DNA from: JBEBXQ01 sp040391535
Lineage (GTDB): Bacteria > Bacteroidota > Bacteroidia > Cytophagales > Spirosomataceae
NCBI GenBank assembly: GCA_040391535.1
Contig: JBEBXQ010000008.1
Location: 1 to 57,109 of the forward strand
Direction: 5' to 3'
DNA: 57,109 nt
Positions 43,814-51,919 of the stretch are shown piece after piece (position 1 is the stretch's first letter; every line of letters begins with the position of its first letter). Made by a program: the position numbers and the translations under genes. Below the pieces are notes generated by a model. The model was given only the letters and a program-made list of their open reading frames with translations, was not told the DNA's origin and made no database searches.

Positions 43814-46078
43814 CTAGTTACCAGCCGGTGCACTGATTACATTCAGGTATCGGCCCATCCAGTAGGGCAACAGCCAGATGTCACCTGCGCTGTTTTCTCC
43901 GTTTCCGTTACTGTGAACTCTGTCCAGATTAAAGGTATTGGCATTATGTCTCGCAATAGGACGCTCATCAGGCGGCAATACTTCTTTGGTAGTCTGCTTT
44001 CTGAAATTGGGTTCCAGCAGTTCAATATCTTTCCGGTGGCTGTTGGCTATGCTCCAGTTGATAAGGTCCAGCGGATACTCCTGAAGGTACCAGACAGCAT
44101 TATCCAGATCAAAAGATTCAACTTCTGTCAGAGCAGTGAAAATATTCCAGGCTCCTTCTTTTTCAGGGCGTTCGGCCTCCCAGTGATCCAGGATAGAGGC
44201 TTTGAACTGGGCTTTTAATGTATCATCAAACGCATAGCGATATAATCCCCAATAACCCAGGAAATACATTTCATCATCAGAATGATTCCATCCTTCTGAA
44301 AGCATTTTGCTGTAGTCATCCGCACCTTCGGGCGCCTTGCCGATTTCCTCCATCGGGCGCATCAGGTTTTCAAGATATCCATGTTTTTCCATCAGTTCAT
44401 ACGCTTTCTCTTTATACTTTTCCTTTTTTGTAAAATGATAAGCTGTCTGAAGCATCGCAATAATATTGGATGAGTTCAATTTACGGTCTCCGACCGATGT
44501 GGGGAAAGAATTTACATATTCCGGATTCCATTTTCCCCAAAGTGTAGGCTTTCCGTCAAAATCAATAAGGTACATATCATTCGCAACGATATGCGACATC
44601 AGCGTGTCAATCAGCATAATCGATTTGTTTCTGATCTGCGGATCATCTACCAGCTCTGCCAGGACACTGAATGCGAAAATATGCCCGATCGCTTCATCAC
44701 TGCTGGTGGTAGATTTCCAGTCCCAGTCCTTATGAGCCGCATGTTGCCAGCGTTCAGGATCTGAAAGTTCATTTATATGACCACTCCTTTCAAAAGATCG
44801 TGCCGGAAAACCCGGAACCGGATTAACGGTATAAAGACGCTCCATGGCATCCAGCGACTCACGGCAGTTTTGCAGGGCTTCCGCATCTTTCGTAACGGCA
44901 TAACGAAAAGCCTGTCCTCCCAGATACATGGCCGTCCAGAGGCCGTCATTGTCAGAATCCCCGAGGAAACCTGTCGCAATGTTTCCATGTACCATACTGG
45001 TAAGAGAAGCATTGAATCCGTTTCTGATATGACGGTCACGTACCTGCTTTTCGAAATACATGGCTTTTTCGTGAAGAGTCATTCTATTGAATACAATTTT
45101 TCCCACACCGCCATTGGTCAGAATCAGGACGCTGCTATCATTTCCTGCTACAATTCCGGTAACCTGGTTGCCGGGCAACCATCTTTCTCCGTAATAGTAA
45201 TTGTACTTATTGTCAGCTCTTTTTGAGAAAGCTCCTTGAGTTGATCCAAACCAGATTGTCCCGTTGATATTGGCAACGGCAGTAATGTGTGCTGACGGAA
45301 GGTTCCTTTCAATTTCACCTTCCTGTTTTCCGGTTTCTGAATCAATTGTCAGATAACCGTTTGTAGTGCCAATAACAGCTTTTTGTTCATTTTCATCAAA
45401 ATCGAAATGGGTGAATGAACTGCCTCCGGCAATTTTCCTGACTTGCTTCTGTACAGGATCAAACTGATAAAACCCGTTAGCTCCCAGAATGAAGAAAGTA
45501 TTTCTGGTATTGGAATACCTGATCGCCTTTACGTTATCATTTTCAATCTGTCCTTTCCATTGAGATCCTTCATAAGTAAGGTATTCCAGACTGATTCCGT
45601 CTGAAATAACAAAACCTGCACGTTCCGGAACAATATTGGATTCTTTCTTCAGCAGCTGTCCCGCAATAATATGTGCATCAGGAAGACCATGTTCAATAAA
45701 CAGTTCTCCGGCCCAGGCATTGCTGATAACCGCCTGATTGGTAAGATAAACCAGCTGATGATCAAGTGAAGTCAAACCGTTAATTTTTTTGTCTGTCATA
45801 AAACGGTAAATACGATCCGGCACAAGCGAGCCGGGAATCAGCAACTGGCCTCCCTGCGTATGCAGTAAGCCGGCTTTATGCAAAACCTGTATTTTTCCGT
45901 TCCGGTCCGTCGCGATATGCGTAGGTTTGCCGGAAGTGGTATCTGTGTTATAATATTTGATACTGAAATCCTGTAAAAAGGCAGTATCCTGATGAGAGGG
46001 TTGATGATGATCAGGGCTTTTGCAGGAAAAAGCAGTTACCATGGTAATCAGAAAAATATATAGGGTCAAACGGGTCAT
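43814..46078 (-). CDS. Unrecognised lipoprotein: beta-propeller plus helical (alpha/alpha-barrel-like) domain
   Basis: A 754-residue predicted lipoprotein (lipobox AFSC, Cys19). Residues about 50-330 consist of short strand repeats of the kind seen in beta-propellers (TAVANINGTIWFGSTQGAF, TGIVAGNDSSVLILTNGGVG). Residues about 340-745 are helical with features of (alpha/alpha) glycosidase or lyase barrels: GDSDNDGLWTAMYLGGQ (around 373), PGFPARSFER, WDWKSTTSSDEAIGHIFAF (around 452) and several Trp/Asp/His-rich loops. I do not recognise the family. In an operon with a hexosaminidase and a sialidase-like gene it is probably a glycan-cleaving enzyme, with likely acid/base residues among D375/D377/E462, but this is inference. 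Confidence 0.8.
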   Translation of the reverse strand: MTRLTLYIFLITMVTAFSCKSPDHHQPSHQDTAFLQDFSIKYYNTDTTSGKPTHIATDRNGKIQVLHKAGLLHTQGGQLLIPGSLVPDRIYRFMTDKKINGLTSLDHQLVYLTNQAVISNAWAGELFIEHGLPDAHIIAGQLLKKESNIVPERAGFVISDGISLEYLTYEGSQWKGQIENDNVKAIRYSNTRNTFFILGANGFYQFDPVQKQVRKIAGGSSFTHFDFDENEQKAVIGTTNGYLTIDSETGKQEGEIERNLPSAHITAVANINGTIWFGSTQGAFSKRADNKYNYYYGERWLPGNQVTGIVAGNDSSVLILTNGGVGKIVFNRMTLHEKAMYFEKQVRDRHIRNGFNASLTSMVHGNIATGFLGDSDNDGLWTAMYLGGQAFRYAVTKDAEALQNCRESLDAMERLYTVNPVPGFPARSFERSGHINELSDPERWQHAAHKDWDWKSTTSSDEAIGHIFAFSVLAELVDDPQIRNKSIMLIDTLMSHIVANDMYLIDFDGKPTLWGKWNPEYVNSFPTSVGDRKLNSSNIIAMLQTAYHFTKKEKYKEKAYELMEKHGYLENLMRPMEEIGKAPEGADDYSKMLSEGWNHSDDEMYFLGYWGLYRYAFDDTLKAQFKASILDHWEAERPEKEGAWNIFTALTEVESFDLDNAVWYLQEYPLDLINWSIANSHRKDIELLEPNFRKQTTKEVLPPDERPIARHNANTFNLDRVHSNGNGENSAGDIWLLPYWMGRYLNVISAPAGN

Positions 46079-46122
46079 AATGAATACAGGTTAATGCGAT
46101 ATAAATTATTATTCTGGGGATG

Positions 46123-47295
46123 TTATAGTTTATCAGGATTGACTATGAGATACTTAATGGATTTGGAATTCTTCTTAAGATGGTGTGAATAGGTGATATG
46201 TAATAATCCGTCAGCCGTCTGAATAAGAGCCGGGTATGAAAAACTCCCTTCGTCCTTTTTGTAATCCTCCAGGAAGGTTTGTTTGTTCCATGTTTTCCCT
46301 TCATCCGATGACAGCATCAGGGTGATGCGGTGCCGGCCGTCGGCTTGGGTATTCCCAAGAAAAGCCCATCTGCCATCTTTCAGGTTCAGCATTTCGACAC
46401 TGGCGGTGTTAGGTATATCTGTTAATACGGAAGCACTCCATGTCATTCCTTCGTCTTTGGATTCACTGATGTGAACATGGTTAGGGGCATCGCCGCTGTC
46501 ACGCATGTAGGCTACCAGCGTGCCGTCTTTTTTCCGGACAATAGCTGGTTGTATAGGACCGCGGCCCACGATCGGCAAGCTATGGGTCCAGGTGCTTCCT
46601 TTATCCTCTGAAACAGCGACCATCGAGAAGTTAAACCCGTCGGAGTATATTGGTAACAGAATTTTGCCATTAGGATAGATGAACGGTTTGATTCTGGTCA
46701 TCCATCCGGTTGTTCTTTTCTTCGCATCGCCAGCTGCTTCAATGGTCATCTGGTCATAGCGCGGCGCATAAGCCGACCATCCATGATGTTGTGAAGGCAG
46801 TTCTTTGAATCTTTTTACTACTTCTTCCTGGAATTCTTTCCCGGGGTTCAGCAGTATATTATCCTGCCAGTCCCATTCAGGAGCCAGATCGCCATCGTAA
46901 CTGCCGGAGGTTTTAAATCTCAGGATTGAAGTTTCCCATTCATTAGCCTGTACGGCAATCCAGACCAGGAAAAGCTTTTGGTCACTGTTCAGAAATAACA
47001 CGGGGTTACAATCGGGTAAGCCGGGGGTATCGGCCATTAAGAAAGGTTTACTCCATGCCTGAGAACCTTTCTTTAGCCTTGAACCCATTATCACTACATC
47101 ATTGGCAGTTCGCTCTCCGCTTCCTTCAAACCAGACAGACAAAAAATCACCCGAAGGTAATGCAACCAGGCTGCTGCCATGAACATGTTTATCCTGATAT
47201 GGGAAAATCAGCATGCTTTTGACAACAGAAGGTTGAGAAATCACTTTTGTTGGCAACCATAATATTAATAAAAGGGTAATGATCCGGTAATGCAT
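46123..47295 (-). CDS. Sialidase-like BNR-repeat (six-bladed propeller type) protein
   Basis: A 390-residue secreted protein (signal peptide about 1-20). Three Asp-boxes, SEDKGSTW (229-236), SKDEGMTW (279-286) and SSDEGKTW (329-336), are spaced exactly 50 residues apart, the pattern of sialidase propellers. It matches the BNR_2 group (HGSSLVALPSGDFLSVWFEG, CNPVLF, GPIQPAIVRKKDGTLVAYMRDS, SYPALIQTADGLLHITYS). The FRIP-type arginine of true sialidases is not evident, and no sialic-acid catabolic genes are nearby, so exo-alpha-sialidase is only one option; other glycosidases or lyases share this fold. First gene of the minus-strand operon. Confidence 0.82.
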   Translation of the reverse strand: MHYRIITLLLILWLPTKVISQPSVVKSMLIFPYQDKHVHGSSLVALPSGDFLSVWFEGSGERTANDVVIMGSRLKKGSQAWSKPFLMADTPGLPDCNPVLFLNSDQKLFLVWIAVQANEWETSILRFKTSGSYDGDLAPEWDWQDNILLNPGKEFQEEVVKRFKELPSQHHGWSAYAPRYDQMTIEAAGDAKKRTTGWMTRIKPFIYPNGKILLPIYSDGFNFSMVAVSEDKGSTWTHSLPIVGRGPIQPAIVRKKDGTLVAYMRDSGDAPNHVHISESKDEGMTWSASVLTDIPNTASVEMLNLKDGRWAFLGNTQADGRHRITLMLSSDEGKTWNKQTFLEDYKKDEGSFSYPALIQTADGLLHITYSHHLKKNSKSIKYLIVNPDKL

Positions 47296-47766
47296 TTTTT
47301 TTCGGTTTTCGATGATTTTTGAGGTTTCAAATGGTAAGGTTATTACTCCTGTAATTTCTAAAAGGACTATTAGAGAATTTTGTTCAAAATGTATTTCAAA
47401 TCATTTAATGATAATTTGTTTTTGGATAATTCTAATAAAATTTTCGTGTATAAAGGAATTGCATTGGTATTATTCAAGGTATTGTCAATTTATGTCAAAA
47501 ATTATGTTCGCAAAATGAGGTTATATTTACGCATTTTGCGCAAATATACTTCTGCCGAATACCTACTTTTATCCATCAAAACAGTTCTAATGTTTCAGCA
47601 GGGCGATAGGGGGAGGGGTTGATTGCTGATATATTATCCGGCATTTTATATCATTTTGTCATAAAGGGTGTAAAACTCCTGAAATCTGAATAACAGCGTC
47701 TTTTAAACATGGTTTTTTTACTATAAAATAATATTTTTCTTTTAAACCCTAAATTTCCCTTTTGCA
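47296..47766. other. Divergent promoter region of the glycan-utilisation locus
   Basis: About 470 A/T-rich bases between the minus-strand operon and the plus-strand sigma-susC-susD genes. Short frames here (47312-47518, 47380-47622) have no RBS or family resemblance and look random. On the minus strand, TATATTTG (47548-47541) fits the -7 box and could start the operon with a leader of about 240 bases. The XylR/AraC-type regulator probably binds here; no clear direct repeat was identified. Confidence 0.5.
47541..47548 (-). promoter_or_regulatory. Candidate -7 box for the sialidase-GH20 operon
   Basis: On the minus strand the bases read TATATTTG, a full TAnnTTTG match. It is about 245 bases upstream of the first gene, so a long leader would result. 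No ideal -33 element. Confidence 0.35.
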
Positions 47767-48309
47767 ATGAAGTACTGTAATGAAGATACCCTTGAACGAG
47801 TAAGCAAAGGTGATGAAGCTGCATTTACGGAGTTGTATCATTACTTTGAAACACCTGCCCACAAGTATTGTTACTCTCTGCTTAAGGACGAAGAAGAATC
47901 GGAGAATATGGTACAGGACGTATTTATAAAAATATGGGAAAAAAGAAGCCGTATTAATCCCAAGCTGAATTTTAATTCCTATTTGTTTACCTGTTTGAGG
48001 AATCAGGCTTTTGACCATCTGAAGAAAATGGAAAAGAGCAGCCAGATTAATCAGCAGTATGTGGAGAATGAAGAGCGTTATTATTATGATGAAGACGATT
48101 TCAGGGAGGTTAGAATCGTAAGTCTGTATTCGGCAATCGAAACCCTCTCTATCAAACGGAAGGAAATCCTGCGGCTGAACATTGAAGAAGGGATGTCGTA
48201 TCAGGAAATCGCTGAAAAAATGAGCATATCTAAGAATACAGTCAAGAATCAGCTTTTAAAAGCCAAGCAACATCTGAGAGAGAAAGTAAATTGTTTGAAC
48301 TATGGTTGA
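47767..48309 (+). CDS. ECF RNA polymerase sigma factor (SusC-linked, FecI-like)
   Basis: A 180-residue ECF sigma factor. Region 2 (about 10-85) has ESENMVQDVFIKIWEKR and FNSYLFTCLRNQAFDHLKK; region 4 (about 115-170) has the helix-turn-helix YQEIAEKMSISKNTVKNQL. This is the Bacteroidetes family-1 type usually paired with a FecR anti-sigma and a SusC. Here susC follows about 100 bases downstream but no FecR gene lies between, and that SusC has no STN domain. It may be constitutively active, regulated by XylR-type transcription, or partnered by an anti-sigma elsewhere. Confidence 0.92.
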   Translation: MKYCNEDTLERVSKGDEAAFTELYHYFETPAHKYCYSLLKDEEESENMVQDVFIKIWEKRSRINPKLNFNSYLFTCLRNQAFDHLKKMEKSSQINQQYVENEERYYYDEDDFREVRIVSLYSAIETLSIKRKEILRLNIEEGMSYQEIAEKMSISKNTVKNQLLKAKQHLREKVNCLNYG

Positions 48310-48411
48310 AACGATTCTCTTTTTGGATGATAAGGAGTGAGTGCTAGTTCGTTATTTGTTAATTCAAAGTTCTGTTACGTTAATCATTTTCATTCCAAAA
48401 ACCCAAAATCT

Positions 48412-51400
48412 ATGAATCAATACACTACTTCATTCAAAAAGCCGGTCTTTCTGATGTGGATGTATGCGGTACTGCTTGCTGTGCATACACCTGCTTCCGG
48501 AACGACCTACGTTATTAACTCCGAACGTACCGTTTCGGGGAAAGTCGTTACAGAAGATGATACCTATCTGCCTGGTGTTAATATTCTGGTAAAAGGTTCC
48601 AATTCAGGTACTTCCACCGATGCCTCCGGGAACTACAAGATACAGATCCCTGAAAACGGATTTGTCACCCTGGTTTTTTCTTATATAGGTTATACCACAC
48701 AGGAGGTTGAAGTAGGCAACCGGACTGTGGTAAATGTGGTATTGAAAGAAAGTGTGGAAATACTCCAGGAGGCGGTAGTTACTGCATTAGGAATCAAAAG
48801 AGAGGAACGATCCCTTGGATACTCTGTGGAAAAAGTACAGGGAAAGGAAATGAACAGGGTAGCCCAGGAAAACGTACTGAATGCGATGGCCGGGAAAGTG
48901 GCGGGGGTGACTATCAATTCAACCGGTAGCACAGGATCTTCGGTAAGTATGGTGATCAGGGGTGCTACGTCCCTAAACAGTGATAACCAGCCTTTGTTTG
49001 TCATTGATGGTGTGCCGGTGAACAGTACACTTAATAACGTTACCGAAATCGGAACCGATAACAGAGTGGATTACGGGAATGCTATTTCGGGCCTGAATCC
49101 TGATGATATTGAAAATGTTTCCATTCTGAAAGGTCCCAGTGCCGCCGCATTATACGGCTCAAGAGCAGGTAATGGCGTTGTGCTGATTACGACTAAAAGC
49201 GGGCAGGGTCTGGATAAAATGACGGTGAGTGTGACGTCCAATACGGTTTTTGACCGGCCTTACCGATATCTGAGATGGCAGAATAAGTTCGGACCTGGAT
49301 TGTTTTCGGCCATACCGGCTGACATTTCAGGAAATCCTCTTACCAATCCGTTGGGTAACCTGATTGACGAAAATGCCGGTGCGCTATATGGTGCCGAGCT
49401 TGATAAAGGATACCTCTCTCCTCAGTGGAACAGCCCGTTGGATGCCGATGGAAAGAAAATTGCGACTCCACTGGTTTCACATCCCGATAATGTCAGGAAT
49501 TTTGTGCAGACTGGGATTACCACTACCAATGGTGTATCGGTCGCCAATAGTTCTGCTAACTATAATTACAGAGTTTCCTATGCGAATATGAGTAACCGGG
49601 GGATCATTCCCAACTCTGATCTGTACCGTAATACGCTGAATATTAACTCGTCCATGAAAGTGAGCAAAAAGGTCACACTCGGCACGAATCTGGATATCAG
49701 CAGGAATAACTCCAATAACCGGCCAGCCGGTGAGCGCGGCACCAACCCGCTTCAATGGGCTTATAACACCTCACCTCATATCAATCTGCAGGAACTGAGA
49801 GATTACTGGGTACCCGGGCAAGAGGGTTTACAGCAGCGTGTTCCTCATTTGGGTTATAATAATCCTTATTTTCTGGCGTACGAAGTCAACAACAGCTTTG
49901 TAAGAGACCGGATTTATGGTAATATAAAAGCCGACTGGCAGATTACGAATGATTTCAGCCTGATGCTCAGGTATGGTCTTGATACCTACAATGAAGAGCG
50001 TGAAACCAAAATAGCTAACAGTTATACGGATGATTCCCGTGGTGTTTACGGTATAATGGGAATCAAGCACCTCGAAACCAATGCTGAATTTCTTGCTACC
50101 TATAAAAAGAACCTGAATGATTTCAGTTTATCCGTTTCGGCAGGGGGTAACATGCGTCATCAGAAAGGCTCTAACATCAGAACGGCCAGTAAAAATCAGA
50201 CAGGCCTGGTAGAACCCGGATTATACACGATTCAGAACATTCTTCCCGCTAACCTGGATTACAGCAGCTACCGTATGGAACGGGGGGTGAACAGTCTTTA
50301 TGCCATGGCGACGCTTGGCTATAAAGATATGGTATATGTAGATCTGAGCGGTCGTAACGACTGGTCAAGCACGCTGCCCGATGCAGCCCCGTATTTCTAT
50401 CCGTCGGCTTCAGCAAGTTTACTGGTCAATGAAATGTTTGGATTTACCAGTAATGATGTGAACATGATCAAACTGCGTGGTGGTTATGCGCAGGTAGGTA
50501 ATGATGCTGGCCCTTATCAGTTATCAGGTGTTTTGGGGAATGCAGGCACATGGGGCGATATTCCCAGGCTTACTACACCGGGGACATTACTCAATGCCAA
50601 CCTGAAGCCTGAACTGGCCACTTCTTTTGAGGCAGGATTGGATGTCCATCTGTTCAGAAACCGACTGACATTTTCAGGAACATTTTACAGAGTGGATAAT
50701 GAAAATCAGATTTTTAATACACAGATCCCGCCATCATCAGGCTATTCTTCAAAGAGTATCAATGCGGGTTTGTTAAGAAGTCGTGGTATTGAATTAAGCC
50801 TGGGGGGGACTGCCTATCAGAAAGGTGATTTCCGATGGGATCTAGGATTGAATTTTACCCGTAACCGTACTAAAATCATCAAACTTGCCGATGAAATGCC
50901 CTTTTTTACTTTCTGGAGTGAGGCCAAAGGAGGTGCATGGACTTACGTAGGAGAAGATATCGGTGATATTTACGGACCAGAAGTAAGAGTGGTTACCGAT
51001 GAGAAATCACCTTATTATGGTTATCCGTTACTGGAGCTGGACCCTACATATGGCTGGGCAACGGTAAAAGTGGAAAAAGAGGGCCAGGCAAGTAAAAATA
51101 AACTCGGAAACTTCAATCCGAAGTTTATCCTGGGTGCCCAGACTTCCATTTCATGGAAGAAATTGCGACTGGATATGACATTTGACTGGCGTAACGGAGG
51201 CAACTTTGTTTCACAGACTTACCGTTACGGGATGAGTAACGGGCAGACATCCCTTGCACTCGACCGGCTTATTGATGCTAAAGATATGACGGGCAAGGAA
51301 CTGAGAGATTTTCTGGTGGCTAATGCGGATGAGTACATCAAGATCAATGGTACCAATATGCCGATGGTCGGTTATCCTACACCTGAAAATACCAGTTTCC

Positions 51401-51900
51401 CCACCTACTTTGGTGCGGTGCTGCCTTATGGAGGTGTGATCATTCCGGGTGTTTATCAGGCAGTAGACAGAAACGGGACCCCGCAGTTTAATGACGACGG
51501 GACTCCGACGTATATTGAAAACCTGGGAGAAAATATTGACCCGGGAAGGCCAGGCAGGGTTTCGGGAACACAGCCGGTACCCTATGCGGCGGCTGTGAAC
51601 TGGGAGTTTCTGCAACCCACACTGTTTGATGCTTCATATATTAAGCTGAGAGAAATTTCACTTTCATATGGTTTACCTGACTCATGGCTCAAGCCTATAA
51701 AACTAGAGAATGCAACCTTCTCTGTTTATAGCCGGAATATTATGTTGTGGACCGCTGCTAAAATCAATATAGACCCGGAAAACGCTTTTCAACCTTCAGC
51801 AGGTGCTACTGCCGGAACCCAATTTAAACAAGGAATTGAACGCTATAATGTAACTCCATGGGTTATACCTGTCGGATTTAAATTAAACGTGACGTTTTAA
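48412..51900 (+). CDS. SusC/RagA-family TonB-dependent receptor (no STN domain)
   Basis: A 1162-residue receptor from the ATG at 48412; an in-frame ATG at 48337 adds 25 residues without signal-peptide character, so 48412 is preferred. Order: signal peptide, carboxypeptidase-regulatory-like domain (RTVSGKVVTEDD, YLPGVNILVKG, GTSTDASGNY), linker, plug (QENVLNAMAGKVAGV, IRGATSLNSDNQPLFVIDG, SILKGPSAAALYGSRAGNG) and barrel. No STN domain precedes the beta domain, unlike the receptor at 4940. It would import glycan fragments with the following SusD, for trimming by the divergent enzymes. Confidence 0.95.
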   Translation: MNQYTTSFKKPVFLMWMYAVLLAVHTPASGTTYVINSERTVSGKVVTEDDTYLPGVNILVKGSNSGTSTDASGNYKIQIPENGFVTLVFSYIGYTTQEVEVGNRTVVNVVLKESVEILQEAVVTALGIKREERSLGYSVEKVQGKEMNRVAQENVLNAMAGKVAGVTINSTGSTGSSVSMVIRGATSLNSDNQPLFVIDGVPVNSTLNNVTEIGTDNRVDYGNAISGLNPDDIENVSILKGPSAAALYGSRAGNGVVLITTKSGQGLDKMTVSVTSNTVFDRPYRYLRWQNKFGPGLFSAIPADISGNPLTNPLGNLIDENAGALYGAELDKGYLSPQWNSPLDADGKKIATPLVSHPDNVRNFVQTGITTTNGVSVANSSANYNYRVSYANMSNRGIIPNSDLYRNTLNINSSMKVSKKVTLGTNLDISRNNSNNRPAGERGTNPLQWAYNTSPHINLQELRDYWVPGQEGLQQRVPHLGYNNPYFLAYEVNNSFVRDRIYGNIKADWQITNDFSLMLRYGLDTYNEERETKIANSYTDDSRGVYGIMGIKHLETNAEFLATYKKNLNDFSLSVSAGGNMRHQKGSNIRTASKNQTGLVEPGLYTIQNILPANLDYSSYRMERGVNSLYAMATLGYKDMVYVDLSGRNDWSSTLPDAAPYFYPSASASLLVNEMFGFTSNDVNMIKLRGGYAQVGNDAGPYQLSGVLGNAGTWGDIPRLTTPGTLLNANLKPELATSFEAGLDVHLFRNRLTFSGTFYRVDNENQIFNTQIPPSSGYSSKSINAGLLRSRGIELSLGGTAYQKGDFRWDLGLNFTRNRTKIIKLADEMPFFTFWSEAKGGAWTYVGEDIGDIYGPEVRVVTDEKSPYYGYPLLELDPTYGWATVKVEKEGQASKNKLGNFNPKFILGAQTSISWKKLRLDMTFDWRNGGNFVSQTYRYGMSNGQTSLALDRLIDAKDMTGKELRDFLVANADEYIKINGTNMPMVGYPTPENTSFPTYFGAVLPYGGVIIPGVYQAVDRNGTPQFNDDGTPTYIENLGENIDPGRPGRVSGTQPVPYAAAVNWEFLQPTLFDASYIKLREISLSYGLPDSWLKPIKLENATFSVYSRNIMLWTAAKINIDPENAFQPSAGATAGTQFKQGIERYNVTPWVIPVGFKLNVTF

Positions 51901-51919
51901 CCACACAACCACAGAGATC

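Noticed and set aside
46123..47295. Sialic-acid catabolism locus
   Set aside because: Only a sialidase-like propeller is present; no lyase, epimerase, sialic-acid transporter or esterase of the nan type is seen.
47312..47622. Two short plus-strand frames in the divergent glycan promoter region
   Set aside because: A/T-rich random-looking translations without RBS; the region is better explained as regulatory DNA.
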